NCBI GenBank assembly: GCA_029718625.1
Contig: CM056389.1
Span: forward strand, 23,841,381 to 23,905,380
Source: Synaphobranchus kaupii
Taxonomy: Eukaryota > Chordata > Actinopteri > Anguilliformes > Synaphobranchidae
Direction of reading: 5' to 3'
DNA: 64,000 nt
The position numbers were made by a program, and so were the translations under genes. Below, in pieces: positions 45,275 through 55,489 of this stretch (position 1 is its first letter; every line of letters begins with the position of its first letter). The notes beneath the pieces were generated by a model that saw nothing but the letters and a program-made list of their open reading frames with translations, did not search any database and was not told where the DNA came from.

Positions 45275-45520
45275 GGGGCAGTGTAGTATAATGGTAAAGG
45301 AACTGGCCTTGGAACCAAAAGGTTGCAGGTTCGATTCCCAGGTAGGACACAGCCGTTGTTCCCTTGAGCAAGGTTCTTAATATATTTACTTAATATACTA
45401 TATTTACTTAATAATGTACTTAATATATCCAGCTGTCTAAATGGATAATATGTATTAAAAAAAAAAATTGTGTAAGTCGCTCTGGATAAGAGCTTCTGCT
45501 AAATACCTGTAATAATAATA
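45275..45520 (+). repeat. Full-length tRNA-derived SINE
   Basis: The head GGGGCAGTGTAGTATAATGG has an A-box-like TAGTATAATGGTAAAGG and a B box GGTTCGATTCC (45328-45340). The body reads GGACACAGCCGTTGTTCCCT then TGAGCAAGGTTCTTAA. The tail GTCGCTCTGGATAAGAGC then TTCTGCTAAAT ends in an (AAT)n run. This is the layout of common teleost SINEs whose tail is shared with a LINE. It would be transcribed by RNA polymerase III from the internal boxes if active. Confidence 0.85.
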
Positions 45521-45527
45521 TAATACT

Positions 45528-45600
45528 CAGGGCCGGTTCTAGGAGTGGACACGGGGGGTAATGCCCCCCAAATGCTCCGCCTGCCCCCCCAAAGCCAAAT
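45528..45600 (+). mobile_element. hAT-type left terminus (CAGGGCCGGTTCTAGG)
   Basis: CAGGGCCGGTTCTAGGAGTG followed by CCCCCC-rich sequence is the form of a fish hAT end. No inverse copy was found to the right within the window, so the partner end is lost or beyond recognition. The THAP-like exon at 49465 could belong to such an element. Confidence 0.45.
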
Positions 45601-45692
45601 CCAGAAAAAATAAAATCCGATAATATGAAGTAGGCTATTAGAACTACAGACGATTCGGCCAATCATAAAAATGCTACTTTTAAGTACTGGAC

Positions 45693-46230
45693 TGGACCCA
45701 AACGCAAGACTCTGAGACAGTCTCCATGTAAACTCCGCCAGGGAGTGAATTTATTTTACACAGCGAGGCAGGAAAAGAGCAAACAAAATGGGGAAACTAA
45801 AAGTGACAGACTGGAAACGCGGTTGGCGAACTAAGCGGGGCAGGTGAGGAGTCAGGGCTGGAGCGGGCAAAGCAGGAGGCAGGCTGGGCGGGCTGGAGTA
45901 AGGAACAGAAAACAAACAGGTTATATCAAGCAGAGAGACAAACAAACTGGCCGGGAGAATCTCAAGACGGAGCTGAGACAATGAACTGGCGAAGAGGCAG
46001 TGAAACAATTGAACTAAAATAAGGAGTGAGGAATGTGTGCGAGAGGGAGAGTGATAGGCTAATGATAAGGGGCGAAAACAAGGAACTAAATGGGGAACCA
46101 CGCCCAGCCTGCAACGAACACAGAAACAAGGCGAACAGGGTAAACTGAAAAATACAACATGAAACATGAGGAATGGAAAAACGAAAGAAACGAAAGGGAG
46201 GTGGACTGGAGGGTAACGGCGGATGTTACA
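45693..46230 (-). mobile_element. Solo LTR of a gypsy-type retrotransposon
   Basis: Plus-strand bounds TGGACCCAAACGC and GGCGGATGTTACA are a TG..CA pair. On the minus strand it starts TGTAACATCCGCCGTTACC and has AATAAA-like ATAAATTCACTCC near the 3' end. No genes attached and no clear target duplication. It resembles 30505-31247 in design. Confidence 0.6.
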
Positions 46231-46716
<486 letters not shown>

Positions 46717-46960
46717 TTGTGTTTTAGTAGCTAGCCTACTGCTGCGTGTTGGCTAGTAGTCAGCCCTATTTTCCTCAAATTTTGGAATACTTCACATATA
46801 TTAAAATACACTGTCATACATCTGTCTGTCTCTTATGTTCTCTATCACTCTCACCACCATCATGCACCGTTTTGTGTTTATAAAACCTTGTAACCCCAAT
46901 GCTGTTGTTTCGGAGGCGAAGCAGCAGCCGTCAACAGTATATATATATATATATATAGTA

Positions 46961-46990
46961 TAATAGTATAATAATAGTGGAGGGCACTGT
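46961..46990 (+). repeat. Orphan terminal repeat of the Tc1 element at 47004
   Basis: AATAATAGTGGAGGGCACTG is the inverse of the left end of the next element (CAGTGCCCTCCACTATTATT). The two ends face each other across TATATATATATA, so a sister element's right end remained beside the new insertion. Confidence 0.75.
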
Positions 46991-47003
46991 ATATATATAT
47001 ATA

Positions 47004-48291
47004 CAGTGCCCTCCACTATTATTGGCACCCCTGATAAAGATGAGTAAAAAGGGTTATAAAAAATTCACCGTTCTGTGAATTAGCTTAATCTCACACTGAA
47101 AAAATGAGAAAAATCCAACCTTTAATTGAAGTAAATTTATGAGAAAAAAAAAACAAATCCCTCATCAAGAAATAATTATTTTTAACAAAACCACGTATGC
47201 AACACATTATTGGCACCTGCGCATTTAACACTTTGTACAAACTCCCTTTGCCAATAAAACAGCACTGGGTCTTCTCCCGTAACATCTAATAAGAATACAG
47301 AGCAAGGAATCTGAGACCATTCCTCTTTACAGAATCTCTCCAGATCATCCAGAGTCCTAGGTCCTCTCTTGTGCACTCTCCTCTTCAGCTCAGCACACAG
47401 GTTTTAAATGGGGTTTAGGTCAGGGGACTGAGATGGCCATGGCAGAATTGTGATTTTGTGTTCAGTTATGTTGATTTGGACGTATGTTTTGGATCATTGT
47501 CCTGCTGGAAGATCCAACGACGACGCAGTTTTAGTTTCCTGGCAGAGGCAGCCATATTCAGATTTAAAATTTCCTGGTATTTAATGGAGTTCATGATGCC
47601 ATGTACCCTAATAAGGTTCCCAGGGCCTTTGGAGGAAAAACAGGCGCTTACATTTGTGGTGAAATGACAGGAAAGGCTTTTTTCTGGCATGCCTTCCAAA
47701 TAATTTGTTGGCATGGAGGTGACATCTAATGGTAGTTTTGGAGACTTGATGACCCCAAGATGCTACTTTCCTCTGTAATTCTCCAACAGTGATCCTTGGG
47801 GATTTTTTTTGCCTCTCTTACCATCGGGGGATGGTGGGGGCAAAATAAACTTGGGCCCTCCTCCAGGCAAGTTTGTAACAGTTCCAGTTGCTTTGAACAT
47901 TTTAAATATTGCCCTAATGGTAGATATGGGCATTTCCAGGTGAGTAGCAATTTGTTTATAGCCATTCCCTGACTTATGAAGCTCAACACACTTTTCCCTC
48001 CTTTGATTTGTGTGTTCTCTTATCTTTCCCATATTGATGTATGAATAAGGGAATATGGCCACTGTCACCTCATATTTATACCCCAGTGAAACAGGAAGTC
48101 ATGGATTACTGCTTAAAAGTTCCTAAACACTCTGATCAACTTTAAAAAGTAAAATATAAATGGAAAAAATGCTTCAGTTACATTTTGTTCATAAGAATTT
48201 CTTAAGATTTTTCTCATTTGTTCAGTGTGAGATTAAGCTAATTCACCAAAAGGTGAATTTGTTTTATAACCAATAATTGTGGAGGGCACTG
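47004..48291 (-). mobile_element. Tc1-like transposon, internally deleted
   Basis: Terminal repeats CAGTGCCCTCCACTATTATT (47004) and its near inverse (CAATAATTGTGGAGGGCACTG to 48291) lie between TA targets (47002-47003, 48292-48293). Sub-terminal repeats AATTAGCTTAATCTCACACTG (47077) and inverse (48221-48241) are also paired. It contains one decayed transposase gene on the minus strand. Confidence 0.9.
47182..48032 (-). pseudogene. Tc1-like transposase lacking part of its catalytic domain
   Basis: From ATG at 48032 (MGKIREHTNQRREKCVELHK) the paired-type helix-turn-helix reads GYKQIATHLEMPISTIRAIF. A frameshift near 47800 follows the G-rich linker. Then VSKTTIRCHLHANKLFGRHA reads into a junction near 47690, where the sequence jumps to FTTNVSACFSS and later FQQDNDPKHTS (second catalytic D). 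The stretch with the first catalytic D (W-[ST]-DE) and the VKHGG..WGCF words is missing. The third acidic residue region (SPDLNPIEN) lies in damaged sequence near 47400-47440, and the tail ends [13 protein letters not shown] at 47182. Length 851 bp against about 1020 for the family. It cannot encode an active enzyme. Confidence 0.85.
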
Positions 48292-48333
48292 TATATATAC
48301 TGTATATAAATGAAAACGATGAAGCAATTACAG

Positions 48334-48523
48334 TATCTTAGTTTTACATGTAAAAATAGAAAATGGCACAAAGAGACTGAAATTATGTAGGAATAAGTAA
48401 TATTCTATAATAATTTTATTTAATTGGGCATTGTCATCCCATAAGGGGTGGGGGGGCTAACATAACTTAGTTTCACATGTAAATAGAAAATAGCACAAAA
48501 GAGATTGAAATGATGAAGGAATA
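48334..48523 (+). repeat. Diverged tandem pair of about 62 bp
   Basis: TTAGTTTTACATGTAAAAAT through AGGAATA (48337-48395) recurs with changes at 48463-48523. Noncoding. Confidence 0.6.
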
Positions 48524-48714
48524 TAGCTCATCTTTAATATACTTGTTTCCATTTAGATTAGATAATGATTTGGTATTATGGGGGGGGGGGGGGGCGGGTG
48601 GAGGTGGGTTTAAAATGTAATAAAATTATCTTATCCACTAATGTACTGATTAGCCTACCATGGCTTTAGCTTTATATGAATATATAAACAAAAAACTATA
48701 AAGTCAACTCTCAG

Positions 48715-49230
48715 AGGTCATTCATTATCCATTGTGGGGGTTAAGCTCTGGAACGGTTTACACGATGAGCTTAAAATGTCTATAAACCTAAAGACCTTCA
48801 AGAGTAAGATAAGATGTAAGATGGTAGGAAATTATCAAATGGGGACTGTCTGCTGTTGAAATGAAACAAATGAAACAAATTGTTTTGACTAATGTATGAC
48901 ATGTATATTTAAATTCGACTTATTTGGACTTTAATGTCTATTTTATTTTACTTTAGCTTATTTTTTCTTTCTCAAACTGTTTTGTTATAAAGAAAATTCA
49001 GTTATGCTGTTGTGATACAAAAAATTTGTTTTAAACAAATGTATATTATGAACATGTAAAATAATGAGGGAAATGGGGCGGGACTATGATAAGCAGGCTG
49101 CTTTTTCCCGTATCCCTTTTCGGCAAGTAATGTGTTTTGTCAGGGCATATTACAGAAATTGTGATAAAGTGTAACTATATGCATGCCGAAATAAATAAAT
49201 AAATAAATAAATAAAAAATAAATAAATGAA
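48715..49230 (+). mobile_element. 3' end of a non-LTR retrotransposon (LINE)
   Basis: Codons from 48740 read VKLWNGLHDELKMSINLKTF then KSKIRCKM and stop at 48857-48859. This is the typical C-terminal block after a LINE reverse transcriptase (G-V-x-L-W-N-x-L followed by L-x-x-F-K). A short 3' UTR has GCCGAAATAAATAAATAAAT and an AAAT microsatellite tail (49190-49227). Only the last few hundred bases are present, as expected for 5' truncation. Confidence 0.75.
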
Positions 49231-49464
49231 AGCATTCAATTAGCATTTAGCTTTATATGAAGCGTCTGGGGGAGGACCCCCAGACCCCCTGCTACTTCAT
49301 GCCTCCCCCAATCAAAGCAGTCGCGAAACGCCCCAGTTTATATTGTGTAGGCTATGTTTGACATGGATATAGTTTGGTTATTTATGTTTTGTTTTTTTTG
49401 TGCCACATTTTGTCGGCGTCCAGATAGTTGTGTGACGAGAAGAGAGAGCTAGCCAGCTAATAGA
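49231..49464. other. GC-rich hairpin and unassigned sequence
   Basis: TCTGGGGGAGGACCCCCAGA (49266-49285) is a perfect local palindrome, followed by CCCCCTGC. Such sequences occur near hAT ends in fish, but no element boundary can be fixed. Confidence 0.4.
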
Positions 49465-49518
49465 ATGCATTTATGTGCGGCGTACAACTGCATAAATCGA
49501 TCTAGCTTAGGGAGTTCT
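49465..49518 (+). pseudogene. THAP-domain first exon
   Basis: ATG at 49465 gives MHLCAAYNCINRSSLGSS, which matches the start of THAP zinc fingers (M-x-x-C-x4-C then N-R). The reading ends at GTAAGA (49519), a good splice donor, and similarity is lost beyond it. THAP fingers bind DNA and occur in P-element-derived and other transposase genes and in host factors. No downstream C-x-x-H or AVPTIF part is visible nearby. It is probably an exon left from a transposon gene; a host gene with long introns cannot be excluded. Confidence 0.5.
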
Positions 49519-50030
49519 GTAAGAAAAATATCAGAAAATGTTTACAAAAATATTATTTCAAAGTGGCAACTGATATGGTATCTTACCTTTCTGTTGTTTT
49601 AAATAATAGGCCTATTCATGCAACGTAGTTAACTTGCAGACGACTATGTATAAAGCTAAGCTAAAATCACGTAGCTACTATTGTTAATTATATTGCTAAC
49701 TAAGTAGCAAAGTTCAGCGTGTTTGATTCCACATTTTTAAGCCTCAAGTTGGCCAACGTTAGCTTACAAGTTGCTTTAAAAATCTCGCTTGGGGATAGAA
49801 CACCTGCTTTTCCATAGGTAAGTTCTGTAAGACATTAAAACATTGGCTAAGTAATTCTATAGCTAGTTAGTAAACAAACTTCAACATGGTTTGAACAAGA
49901 AATGTTGCCAGATACTGATTCCAAACTTTTAATTCCAAACTTTAATCAAGCGTCCTCAAGTTGAGGTTGGCTAATAGTTTACCCATCATACACAACACAG
50001 AGAGACAGGCTGCTGTCAGCGCAGCTCCAG

Positions 50031-50031
<1 letters not shown>
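49519..50031. other. Gap after the THAP-like exon
   Basis: AT-rich with AACGTTAGC words and a possible donor (AGGTAAGTTC at 49817). No frame resembles the second half of a THAP finger. Confidence 0.4.
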
Positions 50032-50077
<46 letters not shown>

Positions 50078-50202
50078 GTTGTATTTTTTCAAGGAAAATT
50101 ATTTCAAGCAGGACCATTGTGACAGTCGAGTTTACTTCATTAGAACAATTTTTGATTTGATTGATTTTTCCCTCTCGCACACTCTCTCTGTCTCTCTCTC
50201 TG

Positions 50203-50250
<48 letters not shown>

Positions 50251-50332
50251 ACGCACACAAAAAAAACATACGTTCCCATGTGAACACACACACACTCACA
50301 TGCGCACATGCACACAAACACGTGTGCGCACG

Positions 50333-50395
<63 letters not shown>
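50032..50395 (+). repeat. Cluster of (AC)n and (TC)n microsatellites
   Basis: Three AC runs (about 50032-50074, 50219-50248, 50337-50394) and a TC run (50175-50218). The run edges hold ACGCACAC and CATGCGCACATG variants. Confidence 0.9.
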
Positions 50396-50398
<3 letters not shown>

Positions 50399-50745
50399 GA
50401 TACCTTTGCAAGGCATCAAAGTTGTTGTCTTTTGGTATTGAATTCATATTCACTAAGACCAAGTGACAGGCATTGCCAAGCCAACATGCTCTCAAAAAAA
50501 AATAAATAAATACTGTAGCACATTGATGTCAAATATAAATGCACCTGATCTTGCTAATGTTTAATGGTTTTTCAGTACCAAAAATGACGGTATTTAGAAT
50601 TAATCGTGCTTTTTCATTTCATGAGATTATCTTTTAATCGGACAATGTTGAATTTAAATGCTGATATGCTTGAAAATTCAAATTATTTACCTTGAAAGTG
50701 CTGGAAAAGTGCCGATTTCACTTAAGAAAAGCTGTATGAACCCTG
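50396..50745. other. Gap before OR unit E
   Basis: No gene or repeat recognised. Unit E homology starts at about 50750. Confidence 0.4.
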
Positions 50746-51014
50746 TCTGACATAAAGATACATATAATTTTCTGAGATCCAGCTTGTGGTTTGATTATGT
50801 TACGTATTTCTACTTGTATTCATAGCCTCAATATAAGAGTGTGCTTAAAATTTGGTGCATCTTAACTTCAATTTCAAAGAAACATTTCAGAGTTCAGTGC
50901 CACACCATTCCCATTCATTTTTTATATCTCTGAGATCTGAGGTTCTGTACATAATATGTCTTTAGGTGTATCCATTAAACTGCACCAGAGTTAGCTCAGA
51001 GGCTACTTTTCTAA
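50746..51014 (-). repeat. OR unit E downstream region
   Basis: It matches unit A 4211-4477 (TAATTTTCTGAGATCCAGCT, ATATCTCTGAGATCTGAGG), so units A and E are the closest pair. Confidence 0.8.
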
Positions 51015-51914
51015 TTACTGCATCTGGGTTACTTTTGAATGAAGAATCTGCACAATCTTGGTCTTTAGTTCCTTGGTCTGCAAGGCGTATATGATGGGGT
51101 TCATGATGACGGGAATGATGTGAAAGAACATGGCCGCCTCTCTACAATACCTGTTGAGGATCTGGAGACGATATGAAATGATGATGAGGAAGCCAGTCCA
51201 GAGCATGACCATGTAGAGGAGCAGGTGGGTGGCGCACGTCTGCAGGGCTTTTCTGTTCAACTCCTTGTTCTTTTGGGAGACACAGCTGGCCAGGATCCTG
51301 AAATATGTGAAGGCCACGCTGCCGATGGATGAGCAAAAAAGGAGCACGCTGAAGGTCAGTCCATAGATGTTGTTGATAGTTACGTCCTGGCAGGAGAGCT
51401 TGTACAGGGATGGGTTGTCACAGTAGACATTGAGAATGACGGAGCGGCAGCGCGTTAGCCGGACGGAGAGGCCCAACAGGATGGACACCATCGTTATCGA
51501 TGTACTCCAGGCAGATACAGTCAGCTTAGCCACCATGGTGGGGTTCATGATGGAGGCGTACCTGAGAGGGTGGCATATGGCCACATACCTGTCGAAAGCC
51601 ATGATCATCATCACCGTATGGCAGGACGTGCCATAAGTGTGGGTGAAGAAGGCCTGGGAGACACACCAGTTGTAGCTGATGGACTTGTCAGTGGAGACCA
51701 CATCCAACATCAGCCGGGGCAGAAGCACCGTGCTCCCCAGGACGTCGTTGAAGGACAGGCTTAAGAACAGCAGGTACATTGGCTGCTGCAGGCTCCTGTC
51801 CGTCATAATAAGCAGCATGACCCCTATGTTGGGGATCAGGATGATCAGGTAGATGACCAACAGCAGGGCAAACACTGGGTAAATGAAACGATGGGGGACG
51901 TTGGTGCCCTCCAT
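51015..51914 (-). CDS. Teleost type-1 odorant receptor, best preserved copy (E)
   Basis: This is a seven-transmembrane olfactory GPCR with an uninterrupted frame of 299 residues from ATG 51914 to TAA 51015. From that Met: TM1 with N29 (IPNIGVMLLIM), PMYLLFLSLSFNDVLG (45-60), MAFDRYVAICHPLRY (105-119), the TM5 to TM6 loop KNKELNRKALQTCATHLL, and TM7 VIMNPIIYALQTKEL. The motif set fits ligand-dependent G-protein coupling at cilia. Aligned to copies A and B, translation should begin 12 codons upstream, but that codon is ATT (51948-51950). The next ATG gives an N-terminus lacking the NLT glycosylation sequon. The protein may still fold if it starts at 51914, or the gene may be a new pseudogene. 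Acceptor at 51979-51980 and leader donor at 52750 are intact. Confidence 0.8.
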   Translation of the reverse strand: MEGTNVPHRFIYPVFALLLVIYLIILIPNIGVMLLIMTDRSLQQPMYLLFLSLSFNDVLGSTVLLPRLMLDVVSTDKSISYNWCVSQAFFTHTYGTSCHTVMMIMAFDRYVAICHPLRYASIMNPTMVAKLTVSAWSTSITMVSILLGLSVRLTRCRSVILNVYCDNPSLYKLSCQDVTINNIYGLTFSVLLFCSSIGSVAFTYFRILASCVSQKNKELNRKALQTCATHLLLYMVMLWTGFLIIISYRLQILNRYCREAAMFFHIIPVIMNPIIYALQTKELKTKIVQILHSKVTQMQ

Positions 51915-51977
51915 CACCAGGATGGGACTGTTGTAGGTCAGGTTATTAATCCAGGTTTTTTTGGGAAATTCTGTCAG

Positions 51978-52751
51978 ACTGGGAAAAAGAAAAATTTAAG
52001 TGTAAATATGAAGATATTTCAGTTATTACTGCTTTAAAATACATCATTTAATTCCCAGATTTTAGAACACATTCTGTTATGTCATCCAGCATAAAAATAT
52101 ATGTATGCATCCTACTATATTGTAAATACTTATGCCTTTGCTCTGACAATGACAGTGGAAAGCTACAAAATAATCTTTTGATTAAATGATAATTAAAATC
52201 TCCCGTTATTAAATGGGGTAAAGCAACCCAGATTTAAAATAATGTATATAAGTCACATAAAGTGAATTCTGAAAAAACATGGAGTATTTAAAACATTTTT
52301 ATACAAATAAACAAAATACATAAAGCAATATGTTCTAGTGGCAAATCCATTGAGTCTAGCACATTGTGCATACTGTGTGCAATTAGCTAAGCTTAGCCTT
52401 TCACATTTTCTGCATTGTTTAAGTTCAGAAAGTAATTGGGTGATGCCCATTTATTAAACCTTCCAAAGTGAACACGATGGCCTGCTTTAAAAGTACATAC
52501 GAGGAATTTTCCATCTCTGCCATCAGCTGCCGAAACCAGATCCTGAAAACTGGAAGAAATTCACGTGTGATCAGAGAAATCCCATTATGCAATAACATAA
52601 CATCCTTAGTTCTCAGGACTTCTAGAATGGTCTGCATTGTTACCACTGAGTAGCACACAGTATAGTCCAGTAGCTGCTCTCAACTCCGAACAAAGTAACT
52701 GAAACATATTCTTTAGCTGTACTCTGAATGGTGTAAAGGCGAGGTCTTACC
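51978..52751 (-). promoter_or_regulatory. Leader intron of OR copy E
   Basis: The donor CAG|GTAAGACC (exon end 52751) and acceptor TTTTTCTTTTTCCCAG (AG complement at 51979-51980) bound a 771-bp intron if paired. Unit A has the same arrangement (6225 and 5436). Pairing is inferred from conservation. Confidence 0.55.
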
Positions 52752-53173
52752 TGTCTCAGGTTTAAGGCTGGCAGTCCTCTCTTCCTTGTGGGCTTTCAGG
52801 CTTTATCCTGCCCTCCCCTCTCTGTCCTGTCACTCATTTTGGAGGCAGGAGAGGACCGCCCCCAGACTCAGTGGTGATGTAATGCACTGAAAGACGGGTG
52901 GCAGATGCTGCAGCTTTTGACATGGTACTGCAGTGTTACATGCAGCCTAGGGAAACGGGCCCACAGGTGCAGCCTCCCTCTGACATATATTATTCTAATA
53001 TTGTAGCATTTCTGTTCTTTTGTAAAAATATTATTTTAATATGAAGCACATACTGGCCTGGGTCCAATCAGCATTTGTCATGGATGTTCAACATTTTTTT
53101 CCCTTTCCAAACAGTACAGTACTGCTGCTTTTGACAAGTTGTTCTGCAGTGTTGTATGCAGCCTAGGGAAAGA
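52752..53173 (-). other. OR unit E upstream block with leader exon
   Basis: It holds the GC-rich leader region (GGCAGGAGAGGACCGCCCCC) and the CCTAGGGAAA sub-repeats. Homology to unit A continues to CAGCCTAGGGAAAGA at 53173 and stops where TATGAGGGGCC begins. Unit A continues CGCTCACAGG at that point. Confidence 0.7.
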
Positions 53174-53795
53174 TATGAGGGGCCATTTGAATTCATAATT
53201 GCCTCGCATATACACATACAATGACTCTCATATTTACTAGTGAAGCTCTCACGCACACTGAAAAAGCTTGTACATAACATCTAAATGCTTGCACACACAC
53301 CCTAAATCTTCTCATAAACACAAAGGGCTTGCACATATACGTACAATGGCTCTCACATTCACTAGTGAAGCTCTCACACGCACTGAAAAAGCATTCACTT
53401 AATATCTACATGCTTGCACACACAGCGTAACTCTTCTCATATACACACAAAGAGCTTGCACATACATTTACAGTGGCACTCACATATTAACTAGTGAAGC
53501 TCTCACTGACACATGAAATCTCTTACACACACTATTTTCATGCTCTCTCACGCTCAAATAATCCTCTTGCATTAACTCCGCTCACAAACATACAAAGCAT
53601 TCGCACATTCACTATTTGTTCTCACAAATTAATATAAACAACACACATACACAGAAAATATTTAGAATTCATATGTGTGTGTGTGTGAGAGGGTTTTCAG
53701 TCCTACGTGTGAGACATCTCAGTTGAAACGGAAAGTGGCTAAAACCTAGCGTTCTGATTGGCTTAGCCAAGCACACTGCTTCACTCACCTACTTA

Positions 53796-55481
53796 ATACT
53801 TCTGGCTGGCGATGCCCGCTGGCGACAGTTTTCTGTATTTAACTCTATGGGCTTTGGCCCCCTAGTGGTGGGACGTATCCGTCCCAATTTTTTATAGTGG
53901 TCATATAGTGTTCTCGGAAATTCTAAATTAAAACGTTAATAAAACACAGAACGTTTGAGGCAAAATTGTTAAAAACAGTCAAAGCCTGCGAACACATTCG
54001 TTTATATGCTTATCAGCTCTCAGGTTACACTACAGGGCCATAAAGCAGCAGGGTGCTAATAGCCCAACCCACTGTTTACAGCCTTCACCTCGCCGCAGCC
54101 ACAGGCAATAAAATGCATATCACAAAAACTCTTGGTACAGTTTCTACACGCTAAAAAATCAAGATCCGATTTAGTATGTTACTGAAAAGTTGTATAAATG
54201 AATCCCGTGCTCACTTCACTATGCATACAACCGATGTTCTTCCGGTTTTGTTTCAATATATTTTATTTTCTACAAGATCTCTTGATAAACAAGGTTTATC
54301 AACAAAATTTGATACCTGGTTATGCAGTTATAACTGTTTTCTGAAGAATCTTTAACCCTTTTTCGTAATCCATTTATCCATTTTCCAGCAAAATCTCAAT
54401 TTCCATGGTGCGTACCCATCGCATTTGCGTTTGTACTACGTTACTACCGTTGCTTAAAAACATTACTAGACTGCTTCAGGGATGATCTAACGTAAACCAC
54501 GTAGATTATCTTCTACGGGGTTTCCTGCCCTTTCAAACGAAGTTAAATATTCTAGCGAATGGGAACGGCGCTAGATCCATGCGTAACTACAGCCCATAGG
54601 GCAATCGTGCTGTGCACACTCGGCTGTAGACAGGCTCAGATTATGCCTGTGGCCATTTTTACTGAGCTTATCCTGCAAGGGATGGACTGGATTGCTGTAC
54701 AAGTACGTTTTTAGCCTATCCAGATGATATTTAGCCATGTGTAGCGCTTTTGTTAGCTGTATGTACGTCATAGGCCAGTTTTTCTCTTTACGCCTACGTG
54801 GTTTGCTGTATGGTGTAATTGCGCTGGTCATATGTCTTTGCTGCTTCAACGATTATGATTATTTGATACATTTATACGCGAACGTGGCAAGCAACGGTGG
54901 AAAGAAGAGCGCTTATTTCATGGTTGCTCAGGTTTTGGAGGTGCTCCACCGCAGTGTCCCGGAGGTGAAGAAGTCTGTCCTCAGGCATAGCAATGACTCT
55001 GTGGCATGGACCCGTGCCTGGACATGTAAGTGTTTTTAAAAATATATAATACAAATTATTATTATTATTATTGTTATTATCATCATCATCATCATAATCA
55101 TCAACAGTATGGAGCGCTATTATCTAGAGTATTTTTAGTTTGGTGATAAATGGATTCTCGCAGAAGTTCGCTAGTTAGCTTCTATGTTGTCACAGGCTGG
55201 AAAGGAGCTCCTGCTGGGGGTTTGTTTTGTAGCGTTCATTCACAGTTTTTTTTGTATAGCAACCAACACAAGGGCTAGTTGTTGAATTCACGCATGAAAC
55301 TACATCCATTCTCAGTACTTTATTTTTAGTTCAGTCAAGACATTACAGTATTATAATAATGTAATTTAGTTTGTGCAAGCTGACAAACTAATTCATAAAT
55401 CCTAGTTAGCTATGATTGCTAATTATGTTGGAGCTAATATCAGACGTACTTTTTTTTTGATTTTTTAATGTATATACGAGT
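53796..55481. other. Left interior of the giant foldback element
   Basis: No complete gene. A plus-strand stretch about 54860-55024 reads GGKKSAYFMVAQVLEVLHRS..VAWTRAWT and ends at CAT|GTAAGTG (donor at 55026), so it could be an exon. It resembles no domain I know. An ATT/ATC microsatellite lies at 55055-55100. Confidence 0.35.
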
Positions 55482-55489
55482 GTGTGTAT

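Noticed and set aside
45275..45345. A tRNA gene
   Set aside because: A and B boxes are present but there is no complete cloverleaf; the sequence continues into a SINE body and LINE-type tail.
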